64,000 nucleotides of DNA from Protula sp. h YS-2021. Taxonomy: Eukaryota > Annelida > Polychaeta > Sabellida > Serpulidae. The notes below the pieces were generated by a model. It made no database searches and was not told the origin of the DNA. It saw only the letters and a program-made list of their open reading frames with translations. Of this stretch, positions 58,801 through 64,000 are shown in pieces (the stretch's first letter is position 1; every line of letters begins with the position of its first letter). The DNA lies in assembly GCA_949752745.1 (NCBI GenBank), contig OX457025.1, positions 99,001,587 through 99,065,586 of the forward strand, in the 5' to 3' direction. Made by a program: the position numbers and the translations under genes.

Positions 58801-59004
58801 CAGGCAGTTATTTGATATTTCCCCCAGGTCTACGCCACACAGCAGGTTGCACGGCGAACAGACGCATTCTGATTGGTCAAGGCTCAAGGCGTAATAAAAT
58901 CCTTTTGGGCACCGCTTCCTGCAAATCTCTATCGCCATGGCCTCTGCACGATGAAGCAGAAAGCTCGTTGCCAAGCAACTCAGGATGAAAACAATCTTGG
59001 TCAT
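31385..59004 (-). CDS. Receptor-like type I membrane protein with modular phase-1 exon tail
   Basis: A 27-kb minus-strand gene assembled from exons with good splice sites and compatible phases. Exon 58788-59004 gives a signal peptide and a short Cys-rich ectodomain. 56255-56825 gives stalk, transmembrane helix (VCVLLFCLSICFNIFCC) and a basic juxtamembrane region. Six tandem 81-bp exons at 45.8-51.7 kb, then 33208-33291, 32609-32965, 31825-31959 and terminal 31385-31494, form a Ser/Thr/Asp-rich cytoplasmic tail without a recognised enzyme or death domain. All tail exons start and end in phase 1. An alternative terminal exon is at 33673-33812. The ectodomain cysteines suggest a TNFR-like module; ligand unknown. 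Introns are full of repeats and a LINE. Confidence 0.6.
31825..31959 (-). CDS. 135-bp tail exon
   Basis: Acceptor GTTAACAG, donor TTAG|GTAGGT, phase 1 to phase 1. Encodes SNSGQVSNHAEGSEISMEQR and a Ser-rich remainder. Confidence 0.5.
32609..32965 (-). CDS. 357-bp tail exon with internal repeats
   Basis: Acceptor GTTACAG, donor CAG|GTAGAA, 119 codons, phase 1 to phase 1. Contains three related copies of an SALNSARADGV-type unit (QSALNSARADGV, QGALNSARADGV, with ancestral KSALSSSRSDD), an internal 12-codon expansion. Hydrophilic and likely cytosolic. Confidence 0.55.
33208..33291 (-). CDS. 84-bp tail exon
   Basis: Acceptor CTACAG, donor CC|GTAAAT, phase 1 to phase 1. Encodes RRDQQGRGHPAPGAMSGHES and FDISG, similar in composition (Gly, Ser, Asp) to the 81-bp exon. 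Confidence 0.5.
33673..33812 (-). CDS. Alternative terminal exon of the receptor-like gene
   Basis: The acceptor TTTTTTTTCAAG at 33813 leads into a phase-1 frame of 46 codons (PDQTPLQQAPSTRSATENDL, then SEGLFQALD) and a TAA at 33675-33673. No donor is evident before the stop, so use of this exon would end the tail early and skip the four exons to its left. Confidence 0.5.
33930..37680 (-). repeat. 120-bp minisatellite, ~31 units, with higher-order repeat
   Basis: Each 120-bp unit is a dimer of two diverged 60-bp halves (CTTGATCTTTGTGGTTCTGG and CCAAATCTTTGCGGCTCTGC types). Minus-strand frames stay open for up to 234 codons, encoding alternating 20-residue repeats around PLAALLFGHQNHK and ALAALLLGQQSRK, but TAG appears in several units. 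Two blocks of ~700 bp starting at 35040 and 36360 are almost identical, offset by 1320 bp (11 units), showing segmental duplication within the array. It lies between the LINE and the alternative terminal exon. Confidence 0.95.
38000..41388 (-). pseudogene. LINE ORF2: AP-type endonuclease and reverse transcriptase, frameshifted
   Basis: Endonuclease: NVRGLRDAKKR and LFLQESHSS near 41.3 kb, VNIYAPN near 41.05 kb, MAGDFNIT near 40.97 kb; a frame change near 40.8 kb leads to RRLDLFLISKKL and TDHKLIYLEL. Reverse transcriptase: NWRPVSLTNVDYKI, SGFVKGR, LLLDFEKAFDS, VRQGCPSS and the catalytic FADDAT at about 39.28-39.30 kb. A frame change follows it, then YSGLKVNIEKS, and the thumb/C-terminal region runs in other frames to about 38.0 kb. 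The style is that of the L1/Tx1 group. No ATG is visible before the endonuclease. Not functional as it stands. Confidence 0.85.
41389..42850 (-). other. Spacer between LINE ORF1 and ORF2, unassigned
   Basis: 1.46 kb with no clear coding in either strand; a 68-codon minus frame at 42246-42452 has no motif. It may be an insertion in the LINE or a remnant of another element. Confidence 0.4.
42851..43945 (-). CDS. LINE ORF1p C-terminal portion fused to a NADAR domain
   Basis: 364 codons. Residues ~1-75 are coiled coil. ~76-200 form the ORF1p RRM/C-terminal nucleic-acid-binding region (RKINLVFEGVLE, IDVAHRIV, GIVARFKS, LKGSGIFVRQDVPQ). Residues ~225-364 are a NADAR domain: FYGYLSPLSNFYKADF with the S-N turn, FCCVEQAYQYCKA with conserved Glu and Gln, MEKAILANFSQ, and LLECNPYDSFF with the late Asp. 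The join is one uninterrupted frame. ORF1p binds element RNA in the RNP; a NADAR domain could act on ADP-ribosylated nucleic acid or protein there. The core Trp of typical NADARs is not evident, so activity is uncertain. Upstream coding is split by frameshifts. Confidence 0.85.
   Translation of the reverse strand: MDNSKRLDSMQSLDNSLEKRIQVLEDRSPAGEQGNSNAELANQLAVIKQQCEDQRRSAADIYRILKGDIERLETHYRKINLVFEGVLEREGENCKDVLDAIIRTKMHINMPNSIDVAHRIVKSDPSKPAGIVARFKSVAEKSRVLQNSQILKGSGIFVRQDVPQAVTQRRDYLVKSLPNAKRLDPYAKMMRDKLKFKGRLYTVDNINQAGLADTGHTVKTDTQVRFYGYLSPLSNFYKADFTIGGATFCCVEQAYQYCKARNSGDFITAQAIMRESNPVVMKRLGRKLQARSNAEQSSLLTIMEKAILANFSQKDYLKEELIATSSRRLLECNPYDSFFSTGKGMDDPQLDHLQFHGKIIWELF
44088..44480 (-). 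pseudogene. LINE ORF1, N-terminal part
   Basis: 130 codons, Lys/Arg-rich in the middle (RKKAKGKSTKTKRDM, QTKRKRSE), ending in an amphipathic helical stretch FEKKLENSLDDIIIKVTKNI that fits the start of an ORF1 coiled coil. The frame then breaks, and helical sequence continues in other frames between 44087 and 43946 (for example KKVELGLTEKLNDIID), so ORF1 is split by about three indels here. Confidence 0.55.
44481..44880. other. Intron DNA, nothing recognised
   Basis: AT-rich sequence between the LINE 5' end and the tandem array. A CGGACGGGCGG-rich patch lies near 44760. Confidence 0.4.
45797..45877 (-). CDS. Tandem 81-bp exon, copy 6
   Basis: Last copy in transcription order, in the leftmost unit of the array. 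Coding sequence matches copy 2. Confidence 0.6.
46969..47049 (-). CDS. Tandem 81-bp exon, copy 5
   Basis: Exactly 1172 bases from copy 6. Splice sites and coding sequence match copy 2. Confidence 0.6.
48141..48221 (-). CDS. Tandem 81-bp exon, copy 4
   Basis: Splice sites as in copy 2. The sequence just after the donor differs from other units (CAACAACGGAC), so the downstream open frame seen in other units is altered here. Confidence 0.6.
49314..49394 (-). CDS. Tandem 81-bp exon, copy 3
   Basis: The acceptor is TTTAAG rather than TTTTAG and the first codons read PKETQ instead of PPETQ. The splice site remains AG and the length is still 81 bases. Confidence 0.55.
50488..50568 (-). CDS. Tandem 81-bp exon, copy 2
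   Basis: Same splice sites and phase as copy 1, reading SVDDFQGARSDATSYSMSRT. No coding difference from copies 3-6 was seen apart from one change in copy 4. Confidence 0.6.
51646..51726 (-). CDS. Tandem 81-bp exon, copy 1 in transcription order
   Basis: Acceptor TTTTAG, donor GG|GTAAGT, phase 1 to phase 1, 27 codons including ETQMSVDNFQGARSDATSYS. This copy differs from the others by Asn for Asp in SVDNF. G|AT at every junction encodes Asp, so copies can be joined in any number without breaking the frame. Confidence 0.6.
51785..51990 (-). mobile_element. Fragment of a terminal-inverted-repeat (MITE-like) element
   Basis: Begins GGGGGGCACTCACGTACC at 51788, the same end found in each tandem unit, and continues with the reverse complement of the internal motif GGGTTATTTC(A/G)GAA... 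seen at 58.56 kb. No transposase. Confidence 0.5.
51991..56180. other. Intron DNA with simple repeats
   Basis: No exon could be supported. Present: poly(A) tract 52845-52885, (ATT)n-like patch near 53730-53775, G-run 53942-53958, a CATGTGTGTGGTG tandem tract 55140-55335, and a short repeat of (C/T)CAACGTCGATTTTC about 55840-55935. Short frames in the GTGT tract are low complexity. Confidence 0.5.
56255..56825 (-). CDS. Exon 2 region: stalk, transmembrane helix, basic tail (frame conflict inside)
   Basis: The acceptor TTTTAG at 56826 and donor CG|GTGAGT after 56255 are strong. The 571-bp span is not a multiple of three. The opening frame (from TACGCGGAC) and the transmembrane frame (VCVLLFCLSICF) differ. 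Removing a GT-AG segment at 56658-56766 (109 bp, donor GTGAGT, weak acceptor AATAAG) restores phase 1 to phase 1. That segment itself holds a third open frame with sequons NGS, NIS and NDS, so it might be coding in a related allele. After the helix come KWRKTKSK and a Pro/Gly-rich region. Confidence 0.5.
56885..57020. repeat. ~20-bp tandem repeat CAGCTATTCGAGACCTTT
   Basis: Seven diverged copies of AGCTATT(C/T)G(A/G)G(A/G)CCTTTC in the intron between exons 1 and 2. A poly(C) tract of about 20 bases follows at 57163-57183. Confidence 0.8.
58060..58200. repeat. ~18-bp tandem repeat GAGGCATTCGTACACAT
   Basis: Eight copies. The period of 18 keeps frames open and gives Cys/Val/Tyr-rich pseudo-proteins, which are not believed. 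Confidence 0.85.
58430..58700 (+). mobile_element. MITE-like element copy with right inverted end
   Basis: Shares TACCATGCGTGTCCAAAA and GGGGTTATTTCAGAA-type internal sequence with the tandem units, and ends AACCAGTTGGTACGTGAACG then CCCCC. That end is the inverted form of the GGGGGCACTCACGTACCAAC end found in each unit, so these are two termini of one family. Confidence 0.55.
58788..59004 (-). CDS. Exon 1: signal peptide and Cys-rich ectodomain
   Basis: MTKIVFILSCLATSFLLHRA is a typical signal peptide. It is followed by CRKRCPKGFYYAL, ECVCSPCNLLCG and NCLAVCG, ten cysteines in about 45 residues in a TNFR-like spacing. The donor is GG|GTAAGT and the exon ends in phase 1. A Met 20 codons upstream is in frame but adds a basic stretch before the hydrophobic core, so it is not preferred. 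Confidence 0.7.
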
Positions 59005-59009
59005 GTTAC

Positions 59010-60035
59010 CCCATTGTTGCAACAACCTAATCGCTTGTTTTCTTTTTCTAAAAAAAAAGTGCAATAAAGGTTTTTCAGCTGACTGTTTGTCAACAATGAA
59101 TCAATTTGTGGAATGCCATTTCTACACATTTTTTACTAAATTGAAAAATAATCAATAATTTAACGATATCGAAAAGTAGCGTTTAGGTGGAACTGAATTT
59201 CAGATATCCATCACTGAATTATATATACATTTTTTTTTTGTTTTAAAATCCATAATCCGCTGCTGGAGCTCTTAAACATAACAAGATATATATAAAATTA
59301 AAATTCAATTTGAAATATCTTTAAATAATTATTGGCATTTAAAATTCAGCAACAAATATGAAAAATTGAATTTTAGATTTAAGAGCTTATATCTGCCGCA
59401 GTACACTTTTAAGTGATTTTTTACGATAATAGATGGAGTAGTGTGATGATACGACCAGCATCTTCGAAACTTACACCATGTTTCTGTCGAGACGTCTCCA
59501 ATTGATGTATAGCAGAAAACTATAAGCCCTGCAAAATCAAACCACAATGTTAAAACACTTCAGATGTGAGAGCTTCAATATTTCTTGTATATTTGTTAGG
59601 CGAGGTGAAATAATCTTGATTTCCCGGACGGGTAACTTCAAGGGTAAGTGAAATAAGAATGTCCGTGGACATTGTTCCCAGCCGCAAAGCGAAGACATTA
59701 CAAAGGTGAAAGCAGAAACCGACAAATTTTAACAGAATGTGGAGTTGCTAGCAGGCTTCATGGTCAACATTGGTATAAAAAATAATCGGAGTGGATCTAT
59801 GGGACGAAGAGCATGGTTGGGGATTCTCTTAAAGCTGTGGGTTTATTTGGCCAGTTTTTGCCAAACCGACCACAAAAATATCGCAACTCACTGAAGTTTA
59901 ACCTAGGATGCAGAAAGCGAGGAGGAAGGAAAGAACGAGATTAGAAACATCTATGCAGCCAGGAAGGATTTATTCACTCAAAGCTAGCCGTAGCGATAGA
60001 AACCACTTTTAAATGGAGGGGAAGGAGTTAGTAAC
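59010..60035. other. Upstream region of the receptor-like gene, nothing firm
   Basis: Possible upstream exons on the minus strand were looked for. A candidate acceptor TTTGATTTTGCAG near 59530 leads to a short frame with a donor near 59472, but there is no supporting motif. The promoter is not identified. Confidence 0.4.
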
Positions 60036-60039
60036 TACA

Positions 60040-60625
60040 CAGAGGGCGTTCGAATCCAAAAAGTAAGATCAAATCGCTCTATCTTTAATGGTTTTTAAGA
60101 CAACGAAGATGACCCATGTTAAGGACTAAATTTTACGTTCCTGTATCATACATCAACCGAAAACTGAAACCGCAGAGGGGGTGGAGTCCGAAATGAGGTC
60201 AAAATCGGTCTCTTACTGTTTCCAAGATAACACATGTCACGTGACCTTGAAAATCTAGATCAAAGTTGAGATCACTAAGTAAACTTTATGTAACCTTGGT
60301 GAAACGGTGGAATCCAAAAAATGAGGCTAAAATCGCACTTTCTTAAACGGTTTCCGAGATAACACAGATCACGTGACCTTTGGCCTTGAAAATGTAGGTC
60401 AAAGTTCAAAATGCCTTATGCGGGGTGGAGCCCGAAAATGAGATCAAAATTGCTCTAGCTCTAACGGTTTCCGAGATAACACAAGTTACGTGACATGCAA
60501 CTTGAAAATGTAGGTCATAGTTCAAGTCTCGTAGCTATTCCTTGTGTAATTCCGTAGAGGCGGTGGAGTCCAAAAATAGCGTCAACATCTCTTATGGTTT
60601 CCAAGACAACACAGATCACGCAATC
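60040..60625. repeat. ~130-bp diverged tandem repeat with GGTTTCCGAGATAACACA
   Basis: About five copies, each carrying GGTGGAGTCC(A/G)AAA, AATGAGGTCAAAATCGCTC, GTTTCCGAGATAACACAGATC and CTTGAAAATGTAGGTCAAAG. Spacing 120-150 bases. Non-coding. Confidence 0.8.
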
Positions 60626-60894
60626 AAATAACTAAACAAAATAAAAATCCGATGTAGGCGCTTGAGGATACTATTTCCATCAAATGTAAACGCAATCGGG
60701 CCGGATTTGTAGGAAGAGTAGTGTTTTCTTAAATCTGGCAAATATTTTGGACAATTTTGGTCAACCTCGAAAAATCACGCTGTTTCAAAAATTTCAAAAT
60801 CTCAAACAATCGGTCCAAAAACGTGGGAAGAGCAGCATTTAACAAATTCGCACATACACACACGAACGCATACACACACATACATACGCGGGTC

Positions 60895-62130
60895 CATGAC
60901 AAAAGGTCGGCCATCAAAATATCGAGCGACGAAAGGTCAAAAATTGAAAAGGCGACAAAAAGTCGAGATTTTCTTCAATTGATCAATAAACATTAATTTT
61001 ATTTTCAACATTAGAAATTTTAATAAAACGCATCAAACGTTTTTTGTTTTATTCTCATATCAATGACCGGAGATTGCTACGCTGTGAAAGACTGGTCCAG
61101 GCTAGGCCAAAATTATTTCCTCATCCCGATTCACTAATAATCCTTTCAGGCCGTTGTTTAATTGCGCTTGAGTCAAATCCATCAAAGACACGATAAATGG
61201 GTAATTGCTTCGTTGCATGCTATTCAATAATTATAAAGATATTGCCAAAGCGCAAAAAATGGAGTGCATTTTGCGCGAGGGCAATTAGAAAGGAAGGCGA
61301 CGAGTAGAGAAAAACGGTAGCATTCCACTACGCCTACGGTCATTAGCAGATTTTTTACTGATGTACTTATGTTTTGTGACTGATGTTGTGATCAATTGTG
61401 ATTGATGTTTATCACACATTTTGATTGCAATTTTCATCGCGCTTAATAGTCGGAAGATTACCAAGGTTAACAGCCGGGCATGGTGATTAATTTTAGATTG
61501 GTCGCGATTGCAATTTTCAATTGTTATCCAGATTTTGGTTTAGTTTGGTTAAGAATTAGATTGAATTACAAATTACATTTTCTATTTTATTGAACAAAAT
61601 CTACAATATACATATCTACTCAATTGCAATTACTACAATTGCACTTGCAAAGATTCCGGCTGATTAAGATATTTATTGCAATTGTGTATTTACAATTATC
61701 AGGTTTTGTGATCTTAAATTGTTCGGTGTTTAAATGATAATTCTACGTATGATTGACCACATAAATCAACATATCTGGTTCATGATCTTTATCTTTGAGG
61801 TGGAGGATGTACAGAGATCCGTGTAGACGTTGTGGACTGTAGGCGTAGTGGTATATAATCAAGAAAAACTCTTAAAACCAAAAGGACTTCACTTGAGTAG
61901 TTTGTTATTGTTGCTGATTTGAAATTTAGTGTATTTTCTGATAATAAATCCTTAGACTTTAGTGTATTTAATGTATTTTGTGATAATAAATCCTTTAGAC
62001 TTGTGTCTCAATTGTTTTTACATTTGTAGAGTATATATAAAATTTCGACTTTTTGTCGCATTTTGCACTTTCGACCTTTCGTCGCTCAACCTTTGACGCT
62101 CGACCTTTCGTCGCTTGACCTTTTGTCGTG
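60895..62130. mobile_element. 1.24-kb non-autonomous element with terminal inverted repeats
   Basis: Left end CATGACAAAAGGTCGGCC with GAGCGACGAAAGGTC and CGACAAAAAGTCGAGATTTT inside; right end carries the inverse (AAATTTCGACTTTTTGTCG, then GACCTTTCGTCGCTTGACC, ending TTTTGTCGTG). The arms extend roughly 85-100 bases. The internal kilobase is AT-rich and has no transposase. Both flanks are ACACACAC-type sequence, so it appears to have inserted in a CA-rich stretch. Confidence 0.7.
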
Positions 62131-62481
62131 ACACGATACACACACACCTGCACTCAGTTGTAGGAAAAATGGCAACGGAAAAATGGCACAAGGAAAAATC
62201 CTTCAGTACAAAAACGGAAAAACGGCAACGCCTTTTTTGTCTAACGTGCAACTGCTGCAAACTTCCGACATTATTCTGGAGTTCAATAAGAACAAGGCAT
62301 GTATCTTGCAGTCCGACTCAAGACCAAAGAAAACTCCTTTCAGTGTCCCTGCCTGTCTGAAAGTACGACACTTATCTTAATCTTACTCACCACGTACATT
62401 GTTTTAAGACCAATTTTCAGTGTTTGCAGCTAAACCCTGTTTGTATAAAAAATTACTCCGGCTGCGATTAGTGGAAACCTG

Positions 62482-63897
62482 ATGTTTCAGGTGCCCTCTA
62501 TATGGCCGGATTTTTATTTGAAAATCATCAAAATTGAAGTGATAACCAGCAATAAAGGTTGTCAGAAGCTGTGTCTGAACGGCTTTATGCACACCAAGCA
62601 GATATCTAGACCAAAACCAATTTACATAAAGTGGAGATGCATGAGACGTACTACAGACTGCAAAGCTGTTCTGAACACGTCAGTAGGATTGGAAAATCCC
62701 ACCATGTTAAAGGAACACAACCATGACCGAAACAGTGTGACTGCTGCCAAATGCCGCGCACAGATGAAACAACAGGCAAAACAGAGTTTTGACAAATCTG
62801 CTTAAATATTTACGCAGCACATGAGCGAGATCGACGTCGATTCCAGGACGGAACTTGGCAAAGAGGAATCAGCCAAACGTACTTTGCGAAATCAGCGTCT
62901 TGGGCGTATCCCGGAGAACCGGACAGTCTTCATGACCTAGTTCTGGATGGTGAATGGACCCGAACGGCTGGCCCAGACCCTGGACATGTTTTCATGTATG
63001 ACAAAGGTCCAGATGGAGCTGTCAAAGTGATAATATTTACAACCAGCCAGGCGCTAGATCATTTATCCTCTGCAGCCACACAGTATATGGATGATAATCA
63101 TGCTGTGGCGTCAATGGATTTTATCAGTTGTACGTCATGCGTTCGCCACTGGGAAACACTGCAGTTTCATGTGTGTATGCCCTCTTCCAGGGAAATCAAA
63201 GAGACCTACCAGGAATCATGGTCAAGTGCGCAGAACTGTACCAAGAGCGGGATCCTATGACCATAGTGATGGACAAGTTAGCTAATAAAAGCACGATAAC
63301 GGAGACCTTAGACCAGGACATTACGATTCAGGGATGCTTCTATTACCTTACTCAATGCTGCATTCAGAAAGATCCAGGAACTCCGACAGCAACTATTCAA
63401 GGAATCAGAAGAAGTCAAACTTTTTTGTGGCATGATGGATTCCCTTGTGTTGCTAGCCATCGCTTATCTCGGTGCCAACACACAAGAGGACGTCAGTCCA
63501 TTTCTGGATAACTTCGTAAACACTTATTGTTTGGGCATACCGATGAATTAAACGCCGCAGAAATGATGAACAAGACGTGATTACGCTGCGCCCACTACCA
63601 ATACTTTTTTCACCGGAACTGTGGAACGTTCACGAAGTTACCTTAAACGGCGAGCAGCGTAGAAATAATTTGTGCGAGACCTGGAACCACAGAACCGAAC
63701 ACTTAGTTGCCATTCTTAACCCGTCCGTCTGGAAACTGATCCACTGGCTTAAAGCCGACACCGCCCAAGTCAGTGCTGTGCTGCCGAAGGCCGAGCGTGG
63801 GAAACCTCCAAGAAAGCGCGTAAAACGTGTTTATGCACAACTACAGGCGCGACTTCTTCAGTTGTGTTTGGACCGACAGCAGGGTACAAAGACGTAG
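62482..63897 (+). pseudogene. FLYWCH + MULE-type transposase gene, broken by frameshifts
   Basis: The first frame (62482-62805) contains a FLYWCH-type zinc finger: SNKGCQKLCLNGF, then IYIKWRCMRRT, DCKAVLNT and EHNHDRN. A second part (about 62930-63125) gives MYDKGPDGAVKVIIFTTSQA and YMDDN, the MULE transposase core including a catalytic-type Asp; a frame change leads to YVMRSPLGNTAVSCVYALFQ. A final frame (63577-63897) gives LWNVHEVTLNGEQRRNNLCE, TWNHRT and HWLKADTA, the C-terminal region of this family. At least three frame changes separate these parts. Such genes are MULE transposons or their domesticated relatives; this copy is dead. Confidence 0.75.
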
Positions 63898-63929
63898 AAC
63901 AGTTCCTTAGAGGTGCAGGTCACAACATT

Positions 63930-63968
63930 CCGGGGGGGGGAGCTGGCCGGGTTGACAAGGGGGGGGGC
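63930..63968 (+). repeat. G-runs at the window end
   Basis: Two runs of 8-9 G within 40 bases. No gene is seen after 63897. Confidence 0.7.
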
Positions 63969-64000
63969 AGATGTCCGATGTCCGCGGCGCATAACACCGA

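Overview
The window looks like animal nuclear DNA, most likely from a lophotrochozoan and perhaps a mollusc. The support is small exons with GT-AG introns, long AT-rich introns, abundant microsatellites and minisatellites, an L1/Tx1-like LINE, MULE remains and an endogenised Polinton/adintovirus-like element. No bacterial, rRNA or tRNA features were seen. The species call is inference. Region 1 (1 to about 10.2 kb) is a decayed Polinton/adintovirus-like element cut by the left window edge. Its minus-strand block reads integrase with chromodomain, FtsK/A32-type packaging ATPase, two unassigned small genes, a Cys-rich protein, penton-type minor capsid, pVI/pX-like basic protein, double jelly-roll major capsid and adenain-like protease. 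Most of these genes overlap by 4 to 18 bases. An accessory block (6.6-9.4 kb) holds a NADAR-domain gene, a Cys-rich gene, a pair of related acidic genes and a gene related to the two plus-strand reading frames at 1-511. Many genes carry single in-frame stop codons and only about two frameshifts are visible. Three start codons have a TATA box 36-44 bases upstream. No polymerase B is visible. Region 2 (10.2-17 kb) is G-rich and simple repeats followed by DNA with no convincing gene. Region 3 (17.29-25.85 kb) is a complete 17-exon plus-strand gene for a secreted protein of about 772 aa, resembling a TIM-barrel glycoside hydrolase. Region 4 (25.9-31.3 kb) is intergenic, with a dead LINE tail ending in an (ATC)n run. 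Region 5 (31.4-59.0 kb) is one minus-strand gene for a receptor-like membrane protein: signal peptide, short Cys-rich ectodomain, transmembrane segment, then a modular tail made almost entirely of phase-1/phase-1 exons. Its introns hold six tandem 1.17-kb units, each with one copy of an 81-bp in-frame exon. They also hold a 120-bp minisatellite with higher-order structure and a LINE whose ORF1 protein ends in a NADAR domain. Region 6 (59-64 kb) has repeats, a 1.24-kb element with terminal inverted repeats, and a broken FLYWCH + MULE transposase gene. The most interesting observation is that two unrelated mobile elements 35 kb apart each carry a NADAR domain. Members of this family can remove ADP-ribose from guanine, so the domain may protect element nucleic acid; that role is inference.
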